Assembly: GCF_004341385.1 (NCBI RefSeq)
Contig: NZ_SLXE01000013.1
Coordinates: forward strand, 2,943-66,942
DNA from: Uruburuella suis
Lineage (GTDB): Bacteria > Pseudomonadota > Gammaproteobacteria > Burkholderiales > Neisseriaceae
Direction of reading: 5' to 3'
Length of the DNA stretch: 64,000 nucleotides
Positions 34,018 to 42,607 of this stretch are shown here, in pieces. Each line of letters starts with the position of its first letter. Within the stretch, counting starts at the first letter, position 1. The position numbers and the translations under genes were made by a program. The notes under the pieces are model-generated. The model made no database searches, was not told where the DNA came from, and saw nothing but the letters and a program-made list of their open reading frames with translations.

Positions 34018-35388
34018 TCAAATACGCCGCGCCAATTCCTCGGCTTTGCCCACATAAAGCGCGGGGGTGAGTGCGTGCAATTGCGCTTTGGCTTCGGCGG
34101 GAATCTCCAGCGCGTTGATAAACACCGTGAGCACTTGCGGCGTGATGCCTTCTTTGCCGCGCGTGAGGTCTTTGAGTTTTTCATACGGATTGGCCACGCC
34201 ATAGCGGCGCATCACCGTTTGAATCGGCTCGGCCAGCAATTCCCAAGTGGCATCCAAATCGGCGGCCAGCGCGGCGGGGTTGGCTTCGAGCTTGTTCAGG
34301 CCGCGCAGGTGCGATACCAGCCCCAAAATGGTGTAGCCCGTGCCCACGCCCATATTGCGCAACACGGTGCTGTCGGTGAGGTCGCGCTGCCAGCGCGAGA
34401 GCGGCAGCTTTTCGGCCAAAAAGCCCAACACCGCATTGGCCATGCCCAAATTGCCTTCTGAATTTTCAAAATCAATCGGGTTTACCTTATGCGGCATGGT
34501 GGAAGAGCCCACTTCGCCCGCTTTCACTTTCTGTTTGAAATAGCCCAGCGAAATATAGCCCCACACATCGCGGTTGAAATCAATCAAAATGGTGTTGATG
34601 CGCGCGATGGTTTGGAAAAATTCCGCCATATAATCATGCGGCTCGATTTGGATGGTGTAGGGGTTGAACGTGAGCCCCAGGCCGCGCTCGACAAAAGCTT
34701 GGCAGTGCGCTTCCCAATCCACATCGGGATAAGCCACCATGTGCGCATTGTAATTGCCCACCGCGCCGTTGATTTTGCCCAAAAATTCCTGCGCCTCGAT
34801 TTGGCGGATTTGGCGCTGCAAGCGATAAAGCACATTGGCGATTTCCTTGCCCAGCGTGGTGGGTGTGGCCGGCTGGCCGTGGGTGCGGCTCATCATCGGC
34901 ACCGCGGCCAAATCGTGCGCCAGCGTTTGCAGCTTGGCGGTGATTTCGGCCAGATGCGGCAGCAGCACCTGCTCGCGCGCCTCTTGCAGCATCAGCGCGT
35001 GGGAAAGGTTGTTGATGTCTTCGCTGGTGCAGGCAAAATGAATGAATTCGCTGGCATCGGCCACTTCGGGCACACCTGAAAAGCGCTCTTTGAGCCAATA
35101 TTCGATGGCTTTCACATCGTGGTTGGTGGTGGCTTCGATGGCTTTCACCGCCGCTGCATCATCGAGCGAAAAATCGGCGGCCACTTTGTCGATTTCGGCA
35201 ATGGTGAAATCGCTGAATGCGGGCACTTCCACAATTTTCGGCTCGGCCGCCAGCGCTTTGAGCCAGTTTAATTCCACTTTCACACGCGCCCGCATCAGGC
35301 CGTATTCAGAGAAAATCGGGCGCAGCGCTTCAACAGATTTCGCATAGCGGCCGTCGAGCGGCGATAAGGCGGCAATAGTATTGATCAT
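34018..35388 (-). CDS. purB: Adenylosuccinate lyase
   Basis: This 456-residue enzyme makes fumarate and either AMP or AICAR in purine biosynthesis. The fumarase/aspartase superfamily signature GSSTMPHKVNPIDFEN is complete, along with the substrate-binding segments SRTHGQPATPTTLGKE and TSEDINNLSHALML. The frame reaches 35424, but the family N-terminus is MINTIAALSPLDGRYA, so the start is at 35388. It is a single gene. Confidence 0.96.
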   Translation of the reverse strand: MINTIAALSPLDGRYAKSVEALRPIFSEYGLMRARVKVELNWLKALAAEPKIVEVPAFSDFTIAEIDKVAADFSLDDAAAVKAIEATTNHDVKAIEYWLKERFSGVPEVADASEFIHFACTSEDINNLSHALMLQEAREQVLLPHLAEITAKLQTLAHDLAAVPMMSRTHGQPATPTTLGKEIANVLYRLQRQIRQIEAQEFLGKINGAVGNYNAHMVAYPDVDWEAHCQAFVERGLGLTFNPYTIQIEPHDYMAEFFQTIARINTILIDFNRDVWGYISLGYFKQKVKAGEVGSSTMPHKVNPIDFENSEGNLGMANAVLGFLAEKLPLSRWQRDLTDSTVLRNMGVGTGYTILGLVSHLRGLNKLEANPAALAADLDATWELLAEPIQTVMRRYGVANPYEKLKDLTRGKEGITPQVLTVFINALEIPAEAKAQLHALTPALYVGKAEELARRI

Positions 35389-35663
35389 TTTCGTTTTCCT
35401 GTGGTGGGCAGCCAAAAGGCACAATGCCGCCGATTATACCTCAAGCCGCCGGCGGCGGGCGCATGGGTGGCGCGATTTTTGGGCGGCGGAGCGTGAAAGC
35501 AGGGCGGGGGAAATCCCATAAGCAAGGTCAAACTTGAAAATAACGAAATGAAAGCTTTAATTAAAAAGGCCGTCTGAAACTTTGATGTTCAGACGACCTG
35601 CTTGGGTTTGTGGATACAAGTTTTATGCATTCCACGATTAAGTGCGCACCTATGCGGCTAGGC

Positions 35664-35760
35664 GTAGGTCGGATTCGAGAATCCGACGTTTGGCCATCAG
35701 CCAAAGTGATATGCGTGCCTTGTTCTGCGAACAAGTGTCGGATTCAAGAATCCGACCTAC
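35664..35760. repeat. Family C palindromic element, copy 6
   Basis: GTAGGTCGGATTCGAGAATCC at the left and GGATTCAAGAATCCGACCTAC at the right. Both heads and stems are intact. Confidence 0.85.
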
Positions 35761-35779
35761 GGTTGCTTTCTACAATCAA

Positions 35780-35811
35780 AAATGCCGTCTGAAAACTTTC
35801 AGACGGCATTT
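35780..35811 (-). terminator. AT-type DUS-pair terminator after metE
   Basis: AAATGCCGTCTGAAA and TTTCAGACGGCATTT form a near loopless hairpin. Both arms carry the AT prefix (ATGCCGTCTGAA), unlike most pairs in the window. It lies about 80 bp beyond the metE stop. Confidence 0.7.
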
Positions 35812-35889
35812 GAACTGCATATAAGCCGTAGGGTTTCATGCGTACGATTGCGCCGTAAAAAGCGCGGCGTGCGCACTATGCCCTATTGC

Positions 35890-38169
35890 TTATTTGGCAG
35901 CCAATTCGGCGCGCAGCTTTTTGGTTACTTCCATCATCACTTTCAGCTGCTCGATGGTTTCCGGCCAACCGCGGGTTTTGAGGCCGCAGTCGGGGTTGAC
36001 CCACAAGCGCTCAACCGGCACCACGTCCATCGCTTTGCGCAGCAAATGCTCCACTTCGGCGGCGGTGGGCACGCGCGGGCTGTGAATGTCGTACACGCCG
36101 GGGCCGATGTCGTTCGGGTATTTGAAATCGCCGAAGGCGGTGAGCAAATCCATATCCGAGCGTGAAGTTTCGATGGTGATCACATCGGCATCCATTGAAG
36201 CAATGGCGGGCAGAATGTCGTTAAATTCCGAGTAGCACATATGGGTGTGGATTTGGGTGCTGTCTTCCGCGCCGGTGCTGGAAAGGCGGAATGATTCGCA
36301 CGCCCAGGCCAAGTATTCATCCCATTGCGCTTTTTTCAGCGGCATGGCTTCGCGAATGGCCGGCTCATCGATTTGAATCACTTTGATGCCGGCTTTTTCC
36401 AAATCCAGCACTTCATCATTCAAGGCCAGCGCAATTTGTTTGGCCACCACGCTCAAGGGCACATCATCGCGCACGAACGACCATTTAAACATGGTTACCG
36501 GGCCGGTGAGCATGCCTTTCATCGGGCGGCTGGTGAGCGTTTGCGCGAAAGAAGACCAATAAACCGTCATCGGATTGGGGCGGGAAACGTCGCCGAAAAT
36601 AATCGGCGGTTTCACGCAGCGGCTGCCGTAGCTTTGCACCCAGCCGAATTGGCTGAAGCAATAGCCGGCCAATTGCTCGCCGAAATATTCCACCATATCG
36701 TTGCGCTCGGCTTCGCCGTGCACCGGCACATCGATTTGCAGCTTTTCCTGCTCTTCCACGCAATAAGCGATTTCTTTTTTCATCGCCGCATCGTAATCGG
36801 CCGCGCTCAATTCGCCTTTTTTAAAGGCCGCGCGCGCTTGGCGGATTTCGGTGGTTTGCGGGAATGAGCCGATGGTGGTGGTGGGCAGAATCGGCAATTT
36901 CATCCATTCTTGCTGCGCTTTGATGCGCTCGGCAAACGGCGATTTGCGCTGATCGGCGCCTTTGGGCAGATCGGCCACACGCTTTTGCACCGCTTCGTTG
37001 TGGATCAGCTTGTTGGTGGCGCGGTCAGCCGCGGCGGCATCAGATGCGGCAATGGCTTCTTTCACGCTCTCTTTGCCGTGTGCCAGGGCTTGTTTCACTG
37101 CGCCCAGCTCAACCAATTTTTGGGCGGCAAACGCCATCCAAGATTTGATTTCGGCATCGAGCTTTTCTTCCACCGCCAAATCTTGCGGGCTGTGCAAGAG
37201 CGAGCAGCTCGGCGCAATCCACAAATTATTGCCCAATTTGGCCGCCACCGGTGCCAAAGTGTCAATCACTTTGCTCAAATTGGCGCGCCACACGTTGCGG
37301 CCATCAATCAAGCCCACCGACAACACTTTGTTTTCCGGCCAAGCATCGGCAAACACCGCCACGCTTTCGGGCGCGCGCACGGCATCGATGTGCACACCGT
37401 GCACCGGCAGGTTTTTCAGCAGATTCAGATGCTCGGCCACTGAAGCAAAATAAGTGCCGATAATAATGCGCACGCCGGTGTTGGCCAGCTCTTTATACAC
37501 AGCCGGGAAAGCATCGAGATAAGGCTTGGGCGCATCCACCGCCAAAATCGGCTCGTCGATTTGAATCCAATCCACACCCTCGGCGGCCAATTCGCGCAGC
37601 AATTGCGCATAAGCGGGCAAGAGCTTCGGCAGCAGGGTTGCCACGCGGCAGCCAAATTCTTCTTTCTTTTTACCCAGCCACAAAAGGGTGAGCGGGCCCA
37701 CCAGCGTGGGCTTGATATCGTGGCCCAGCGCGCGCGCTTCTTTGATTTGGGCAATCAGATTGGCAGAATGCGCGGCAAATTCGGTGTCGGCATGCCATTC
37801 GGGCACGATATAGTGATAGTTGGTGTCAAACCATTTGGTCATTTCCATCGCAAACTGCGTGGCATTACCGCGCGCCAGCTGGAAATATTCGGGCAGGCTC
37901 AGATTGGCCGCATCAAAACCGAAGCGCTTGGGAATGCAGCCCAGCGCCACTTGCGTGTCGAGCACTTGGTCGTAAAACGAAAAATCGCCCACCGGCAGCA
38001 AATCGGCACCGGCCGCTTTTTGCGCCGCCCAGTTCAAACGGCGGATTTCAGCCGCCACCGCCTGTAACTCAGCCTCGCTTTTCGCGCCTTTCCAAAAAGC
38101 CTCTACGGCAAATTTCAACTCGCGCTTCGCGCCGATGCGGGGATAGCCGCTCAAATGGAATGTGTTCAT
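35890..38169 (-). CDS. metE: Cobalamin-independent methionine synthase
   Basis: This 759-residue enzyme transfers methyl from methyltetrahydrofolate triglutamate to homocysteine, the last step of methionine synthesis. The two TIM-barrel halves are intact, and the zinc ligands lie in QIHTHMCYSEFN and NPDCGLKTRGW. The folate-side motif SGYPRIGAKRELK starts the protein. MetE needs no vitamin B12. A MetR regulator is encoded elsewhere in the window (55083-56027), and a near-match to the MetR box (TGAATTTTAATCA) lies at 38267-38279, about 100 bp upstream. Confidence 0.97.
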   Translation of the reverse strand: MNTFHLSGYPRIGAKRELKFAVEAFWKGAKSEAELQAVAAEIRRLNWAAQKAAGADLLPVGDFSFYDQVLDTQVALGCIPKRFGFDAANLSLPEYFQLARGNATQFAMEMTKWFDTNYHYIVPEWHADTEFAAHSANLIAQIKEARALGHDIKPTLVGPLTLLWLGKKKEEFGCRVATLLPKLLPAYAQLLRELAAEGVDWIQIDEPILAVDAPKPYLDAFPAVYKELANTGVRIIIGTYFASVAEHLNLLKNLPVHGVHIDAVRAPESVAVFADAWPENKVLSVGLIDGRNVWRANLSKVIDTLAPVAAKLGNNLWIAPSCSLLHSPQDLAVEEKLDAEIKSWMAFAAQKLVELGAVKQALAHGKESVKEAIAASDAAAADRATNKLIHNEAVQKRVADLPKGADQRKSPFAERIKAQQEWMKLPILPTTTIGSFPQTTEIRQARAAFKKGELSAADYDAAMKKEIAYCVEEQEKLQIDVPVHGEAERNDMVEYFGEQLAGYCFSQFGWVQSYGSRCVKPPIIFGDVSRPNPMTVYWSSFAQTLTSRPMKGMLTGPVTMFKWSFVRDDVPLSVVAKQIALALNDEVLDLEKAGIKVIQIDEPAIREAMPLKKAQWDEYLAWACESFRLSSTGAEDSTQIHTHMCYSEFNDILPAIASMDADVITIETSRSDMDLLTAFGDFKYPNDIGPGVYDIHSPRVPTAAEVEHLLRKAMDVVPVERLWVNPDCGLKTRGWPETIEQLKVMMEVTKKLRAELAAK

Positions 38170-38319
38170 ATGGGTTTCCTGTTGGGTATAAGGGGATAAA
38201 TCTTTCGATGCTGCTATATTGAATAACTTTTTTCAAGGAAGCAAACGCTTAATTTGCATGGTTTCATGAATTTTAATCATGGGCTTTGCGAGGCCGTCTG
38301 AAAGGTTTCAGACGGCCTT

Positions 38320-38423
38320 ATACCAATTCAAAAAAGTAAGCTAACAAGGCGGCGAGCCGCAGACAGTACAGATAGTACGGCAAGGCGAGACAACGAAGTT
38401 AGGTTATTTTTTTGGATTGGTAT
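38320..38423 (+). repeat. 104-bp MITE-like element, copy 4
   Basis: Full-length copy nearly identical to copy 1, directly adjoining a DUS hairpin on the left. Confidence 0.92.
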
Positions 38424-38545
38424 TAGCCGGTTTTAAATCGTTTGTTTGCTTAAGGCCGGATGAGTGCAGTTTACAATGGCATTGGTTTTGGTTAGCGGTG
38501 TCGCCGGGATTAAAGATGCCGTCTGAAAGCAAGCGTAATTCGCAT

Positions 38546-38573
38546 GTAGAATGTGTGCCATAGGCATACTCGC
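38546..38573 (+). repeat. Half family A REP, distal linker
   Basis: GTAGAATGTGTGCCATAGGC and the following bases form an intact single REP hairpin. At the cassette linkers the equivalent hairpin is interrupted by the cassette start. Confidence 0.8.
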
Positions 38574-38602
38574 TTTTTCTCATTGAGCAGCAAGGGAGCA
38601 AC

Positions 38603-38638
38603 AAGGCCGTCTGAAAGATTAATGTTTCAGACGGCCTT
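38603..38638 (-). terminator. DUS hairpin of the distal cassette linker
   Basis: AAGGCCGTCTGAAA and TTTCAGACGGCCTT pair, about 160 bp after the last immunity gene. Confidence 0.75.
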
Positions 38639-38683
38639 GAGTTTCTTGCCATCAAAAGCTGTGAAGAATAAGCCTGTTAAGAT

Positions 38684-38711
38684 GCGTGCGTGCCTATGGC
38701 ACACATTCTAC
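38684..38711 (-). repeat. Half family A REP after the last immunity gene
   Basis: Read on the minus strand it starts GTAGAATGTGTGCCATAGGC. Equivalent half REPs follow the other immunity genes. Confidence 0.8.
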
Positions 38712-38798
38712 ACACAGGACACAGGCTACGCTTGCTTGACTACCTTTACGCTTGCTGTCCCAACTCAAAAATATATTTCTATTAAAATAACATATTGA

Positions 38799-39212
38799 TT
38801 AAATGAAATTATCATGTTCATTTACATTAATTACTTCACTATACAAAGCCTTTGGAATTTCCATTTCCCAGTGGAATGCCAAAATAACGCCCATAGCCAG
38901 GCTTCTAATTTCTTGCCATTCAGAATCATCCAAGCTACTATTTTCAAGCCATAAATAAGCATATTTTTCTCCACTTTTACCTGAGATGTAAGCATCTAAA
39001 TCTCTTAACAAGACTAATTGCTTTTCTGTAATATCTATATATTCATGTATTCTCTCTAAATTTTCTCCAACCGCTTCTTCATACTCTAAAACAATTTCTT
39101 CTCCAACCATGGAATTTTCCGGAAGTAAGTTTTTTTGAACACAAGATGATGATGCCAATGCCATTAAAGACCATTTGAACTTATCAAAATAATATTGTTT
39201 TAAGCTGATCAT
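38799..39212 (-). CDS. Putative immunity protein of orphan cassette 1
   Basis: This 137-residue soluble, acidic protein lies 12 bp after a toxin cassette, the standard place of an immunity gene. It is clearly related to the 132-residue protein at 42815-43213: both begin with a FYYNKIKW-like block (YYFDKFKW here), and both contain an S/DSLVGDE-like segment (SMVGEEIVLEYEEAV) and a final ALYSEVINVNE. The two share perhaps a third of residues, as expected for immunities to related but distinct toxins. I do not recognise a named immunity family. The gene is AT-rich. Confidence 0.75.
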   Translation of the reverse strand: MISLKQYYFDKFKWSLMALASSSCVQKNLLPENSMVGEEIVLEYEEAVGENLERIHEYIDITEKQLVLLRDLDAYISGKSGEKYAYLWLENSSLDDSEWQEIRSLAMGVILAFHWEMEIPKALYSEVINVNEHDNFI

Positions 39213-39224
39213 ATTAATTTTTCC

Positions 39225-40481
39225 TTACTTGTAAATAATTGTTGCCTTCTCACCTGGCGTAGCAACATATGTCTTTTTATCTACCACTTTCACAATCCCT
39301 TTATTTGTTGTAGAGAGCTTGTAATAAGCACCTGCATGTCGCCCACCTCCCGGATGTAGTTGAATTTGTGATATTGAAGGATGGCCTTTAATTTCAAGAA
39401 TAGTGGCTTTCCCGCTACCTTTACTGCTAGACCTGATAGTTGTCGAATACCCTGCCCGTTCAAACTGTTTGGCAATATCCACCGCAGATTTCCCCCATAC
39501 TGTTTTGGGGTTTTTCACAAAATTTACGGTGATTAATCGTGTAGCATTCCATGCCTGAAAAGTTTTTGCCGCATCCGCTGTCCACTTAATTCCTCGAACA
39601 CTTCCTCCCGTAATCGGGTATAAAGTTGCTGCAAATGCCGCAATATCCAAGGTTTCCAAATCTGCATCTTGGAAAGCTTTTTGCCATTGTTGCCGTTCTG
39701 ACGGACTGAGTGAATTCATAAATTCATCATGCCGATGCACTTCTAAAATCAACTCTTCTCTTAAAGTATTATTCTCCACAGCCACCTTGGCCGCATCCGC
39801 CGCCACATTCACATCGCCGCCGGTCAACCCCGCAGCCGTACCCGCGACCAAGCGCGAGTAAGCAATTATCTTCGCTTCTTCTGCAGCACGCTCTGCTGCA
39901 GGCAGTTTGCTAAGGTCTCTACCGCCCAGCAATTTCTCTCCCACAATCTCGCCTACGGCCGCGCCAATCGCACCATCTTGGCATTTGCCCTTATTAGCCG
40001 CCGCTGCGGCACAACCTGCTACGGCATGGGCAACTTTATGGGCGATATAGTGATTATCCAAATCTTTTATCTTGCTCGCCGCTGCACCATGTGCCGTCTG
40101 AACCAGCGCGGACAATATGGCGCTTTCCAGGCTGTCTTGCAGGCTGCCACCATTGATGGCGGTGCCAATCACGGCGCTGCTGCCGGCGTTGGCAAGGTTG
40201 ACGCTGAGGTTGTTTACCCATTCGGTGTTGCTGGTGCTGTTGAGTGCGGAGGTGGCGCCGATTTTGTCGGCCACACCAGCGGTGATCACGGCGGTGGCGA
40301 GGTTTTTAACGGTGCTGCTTCTGCCCAGCTCTTTAAAGGTTTTGCCAAGGTTGCCTTTGTTGTTGACCAAGCTGATAGAGGCTTGGGTGGCCAGCGACAG
40401 AAAGGCGGCGTTTGCCATGGCGGCGGAAGTGCCGGTGACGGCCGTGCCGCTCGGTAAGTGCAGATGCATAGGCACGCACAC
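39225..40481 (-). CDS. Orphan TPS/CDI toxin cassette 1
   Basis: The 418-residue frame is a displaced C-terminal end of a FhaB/TpsA-type exoprotein. It has no signal peptide and no TPS domain. The first ~12 residues are read from a truncated REP. A pretoxin region like that of TpsA follows (NNKGNLGKTFKELG, VAHAVAGCAAAAANKGKCQDGAIGAAVGEI), then the junction motif VENN and a ~185-residue toxin part ending IKGHPSISQIQLHPGGGRHA, YYKLSTTNKG and GEKATIIYK. The catalytic type is unknown. The start is GTG at 40481 or ATG at 40469, without a good ribosome site, so it is probably silent until recombined into tpsA. Confidence 0.85.
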   Translation of the reverse strand: MCVPMHLHLPSGTAVTGTSAAMANAAFLSLATQASISLVNNKGNLGKTFKELGRSSTVKNLATAVITAGVADKIGATSALNSTSNTEWVNNLSVNLANAGSSAVIGTAINGGSLQDSLESAILSALVQTAHGAAASKIKDLDNHYIAHKVAHAVAGCAAAAANKGKCQDGAIGAAVGEIVGEKLLGGRDLSKLPAAERAAEEAKIIAYSRLVAGTAAGLTGGDVNVAADAAKVAVENNTLREELILEVHRHDEFMNSLSPSERQQWQKAFQDADLETLDIAAFAATLYPITGGSVRGIKWTADAAKTFQAWNATRLITVNFVKNPKTVWGKSAVDIAKQFERAGYSTTIRSSSKGSGKATILEIKGHPSISQIQLHPGGGRHAGAYYKLSTTNKGIVKVVDKKTYVATPGEKATIIYK

Positions 40482-40491
40482 GTTTTTTCAT
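40467..40491 (-). repeat. Truncated family A REP at the start of cassette 1
   Basis: AAAAAACGTGTGCGTGCCTATG on the minus strand matches the outer arm and first half of the hairpin of a family A REP, then switches to cassette sequence (CATCTGCAC). Confidence 0.78.
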
Positions 40492-40499
40492 TTAACAGC

Positions 40500-40535
40500 A
40501 AGGCCGTCTGAAAGATTAATTTTTCAGACGGCCTT
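40500..40535 (-). terminator. DUS hairpin between immunity 2 and cassette 1
   Basis: AAGGCCGTCTGAAA and TTTCAGACGGCCTT form the stem. It can end transcription of the preceding pair and provides two uptake sequences next to the cassette. Confidence 0.8.
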
Positions 40536-40578
40536 GAGTTTTTTATCATCGAAAGTTAGAAGAACAAGCAGGTTAAGA

Positions 40579-40607
40579 CGCGTGCGTGCCTATGGCATAC
40601 AGGCTAC
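40579..40607 (-). repeat. Half family A REP after immunity 2
   Basis: CGCGTGCGTGCCTATGGCAT followed by ACAGGCTAC, a single diverged REP. Confidence 0.75.
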
Positions 40608-40646
40608 GTCTGCTATGGCTTGCACCCTACGCACAGGCTATGCTTG

Positions 40647-40934
40647 TTAAAAACAATTTACTCTAAACATTTTTCTATTCTGATCATTACTGAATCTAGT
40701 GTCCGTTTTTTCTTCAAGAATACAATTTTGATCCGAAGGTAAAATAATTTTTCCTGAATAGGGACTGAACCATCCATCACCAGGGAAATTATTTAAATTG
40801 GAGTTACTAAAATGAGGATCTCGAGTAACGGCATCCCTTAAGGCAGCCTGCTCTGCTAATGCAATCTGTTCAGTGCTTATTCGAGAAGCACAGGCAGTCA
40901 AAAAAATACAATATAAAAAAATCAAATTTTTCAT
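40647..40934 (-). CDS. Putative lipoprotein immunity protein of cassette 2
   Basis: This 95-residue protein has a short signal peptide with lipobox LTAC (MKNLIFLYCIFLTACAS), so it should be lipid-anchored in the periplasm. Two later cysteines (QNC and VNC) could form a disulfide there. It follows toxin cassette 2 by 22 bp, which makes an immunity role likely. If so, the toxin is neutralised outside the cytoplasm. The sequence matches no family I recognise and is AT-rich. Confidence 0.68.
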   Translation of the reverse strand: MKNLIFLYCIFLTACASRISTEQIALAEQAALRDAVTRDPHFSNSNLNNFPGDGWFSPYSGKIILPSDQNCILEEKTDTRFSNDQNRKMFRVNCF

Positions 40935-40956
40935 TGAAAATTCCTTGAAATTATCT

Positions 40957-42393
40957 TTATGGTTTAAACGTATAACTATTATTATTAATATTAATTATAT
41001 AATTTCCATCCTTACCAGCTGGAATCAATATTTGTTTGGGATCAAAAATATGGATAAGCCCCGTTGGTGTACTCTGAACATCACCAACATTCACTCCAAA
41101 TATTTGCTTTTTATTTTCATCAAAATATATTCTTGAATATTTCTTACCATTAATTTCAGCGCTATCAGCAATTATTATAATATCTTTTATCATGCCAACT
41201 TCTTTAGCTATTGCATCATTATGTGATTCAGCATAATAGTGATCTTCCTTTCCTTGGAAAGGAGCTAACCCTAATTTATTTTTCGACAATTGCTCATTGA
41301 ATTCATGGGCAATAAGCGCATTACCAGATAATATAATCTTGTTGGCATCTAATTTTTCCATATCAGCAACATCAAATCGCCCTGTTATCCAAGAGCCACC
41401 GGCCGTTAATTTATCATTATAAACTAGAGTAATCTGGGCTGTTCCCGTTTTATCCTGAATAACATTATTCAGCATATTATAGAATGACAACTGTTTGGCA
41501 TTTAAACTCGCCGTGGTTGCATTGCCCACCGGCACAAGCACCATAATCTCATAGCCCAAGCTGTTGAATTTTCCTGTACCTTTCAATTCAAATTTTCCGC
41601 CTAATTCACTTTCTACTTTATCCGCAAATCGTCTTTTGGCTTTCGGGTCACTCTTCGGATTAAATGCCAAAAGATTATTTTGTACAGCAGTTTTCGCCGC
41701 ATCCGCCGCCACATTTACATCGCCACCAGCCAAACCCGCAGCCGTACCCGCGACCAAGCGCGAGTAAGCAATTATCTTCGCCTCTTCTGCAGCACGCTCT
41801 GCTGCAGGCAGTTTGCTAAGGTCTCTACCGCCCAGCAATTTCTCTCCCATAATCTCACCCACTGCCGCGCCAATCGCGCCATCTTGGCATTTGCCCTTAT
41901 TTGCCGCCGCTGCGGCACAACCTGCCACGGCATGGGCAACTTTATGGGCGATATAGTGATTATCCAAATCTTTTATCTTGCTCGCCGCTGCGCCATGCGC
42001 CGTCTGAACCAGCGCGGACAATATGGCGCTTTCCAGGCTGTCTTGCAGGCTGCCACCATTGATATTGATGGCGGTGCCGATCACGGCGCTGCTGCCGGCG
42101 TTGGCAAGGTTGACGCTGAGGTTGTTTACCCATTCGGTGTTGCTGGTGCTGTTGAGTGCGGAGGTGGCGCCGATTTTGTCGGCCACGCCGGCGGTGATCA
42201 CGGCGGTGGCGAGGTTTTTAACGGTGCTGCTGCTGCCCAGCTCTTTAAAGGTTTTGCCAAGGTTGCCTTTGTTGTTGACCAAGCTGATAGAGGCTTGGGT
42301 GGCCAGCGACAGAAAGGCGGCGTTTGCCATGGCCGCGGAAGTGCCGGTGACGACCGTGCCGCTTGGTAAGTGCAAATGCATAGGCACGCACAC
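40957..42393 (-). CDS. Orphan TPS/CDI toxin cassette 2
   Basis: This 478-residue cassette shares its first ~235 residues almost exactly with cassettes 1 and 3 (REP-derived start, then the pretoxin region) and then departs at the junction, which reads VQNN here. The ~240-residue tail is unrelated to the other toxins. It contains ALIAHEFNEQLSK and a later HYYAESHNDAIAKE, which could supply metal ligands or catalytic residues, but this is not a standard HExxH. No enzyme family is assigned. Its partner is the predicted lipoprotein gene 22 bp downstream. There is no promoter or clear ribosome site. Confidence 0.82.
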   Translation of the reverse strand: MCVPMHLHLPSGTVVTGTSAAMANAAFLSLATQASISLVNNKGNLGKTFKELGSSSTVKNLATAVITAGVADKIGATSALNSTSNTEWVNNLSVNLANAGSSAVIGTAININGGSLQDSLESAILSALVQTAHGAAASKIKDLDNHYIAHKVAHAVAGCAAAAANKGKCQDGAIGAAVGEIMGEKLLGGRDLSKLPAAERAAEEAKIIAYSRLVAGTAAGLAGGDVNVAADAAKTAVQNNLLAFNPKSDPKAKRRFADKVESELGGKFELKGTGKFNSLGYEIMVLVPVGNATTASLNAKQLSFYNMLNNVIQDKTGTAQITLVYNDKLTAGGSWITGRFDVADMEKLDANKIILSGNALIAHEFNEQLSKNKLGLAPFQGKEDHYYAESHNDAIAKEVGMIKDIIIIADSAEINGKKYSRIYFDENKKQIFGVNVGDVQSTPTGLIHIFDPKQILIPAGKDGNYIININNNSYTFKP

Positions 42394-42403
42394 GTTTTTT
42401 CAT
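42379..42403 (-). repeat. Truncated family A REP at the start of cassette 2
   Basis: Same REP-to-cassette junction as at cassette 1: the REP hairpin is left after CCTATG. Confidence 0.78.
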
Positions 42404-42411
42404 TTAACAGT

Positions 42412-42447
42412 AAGGCCGTCTGAAAGGTTAATGTTTCAGACGGCCTT
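42412..42447 (-). terminator. DUS hairpin between immunity 3 and cassette 2
   Basis: AAGGCCGTCTGAAA and TTTCAGACGGCCTT in the cassette linker. Confidence 0.8.
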
Positions 42448-42491
42448 AAGTTTTTTTATCATCGAAAGTTAGAAGAACAAGCAGGTTAAGA

Positions 42492-42520
42492 CGCGTGCGT
42501 GCCTATGGCATACACCCTAC
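42492..42520 (-). repeat. Half family A REP in the extended linker
   Basis: CGCGTGCGTGCCTATGGCAT followed by ACACCCTAC, a good single REP. Confidence 0.78.
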
Positions 42521-42607
42521 ACACAGGCTACGCTTGCTGGCTTCGAATGCGGTAGTAATGCATAACGGCTTGGTGTTTGAAGTCTACGGTATATTTGTTC
42601 ATAAGAA

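Larger units (their letters stand above)
35389..35889. other. Spacer between purB and metE
   Basis: It holds a DUS pair (about 35565-35602, right arm with the variant GTCGTCTGAA), a family C element, the metE terminator and a degenerate palindrome near 35840-35875. No gene is supported. Confidence 0.6.
38170..38798. other. metE upstream region and distal end of the toxin cassette array
   Basis: About 630 bp without genes. It has the metE promoter region (AT-rich, with TTCATGAA at 38263), a DUS hairpin, a full 104-bp MITE-like element, and a linker with two half family A REPs around a DUS hairpin, as found between the toxin cassettes. Confidence 0.7.

Noticed and set aside
38223..38240. MetR box TTGAA-N8-TTCAA upstream of metE
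   Set aside because: The half sites are present, but the spacing is 8 instead of 5, so it does not fit the known site.
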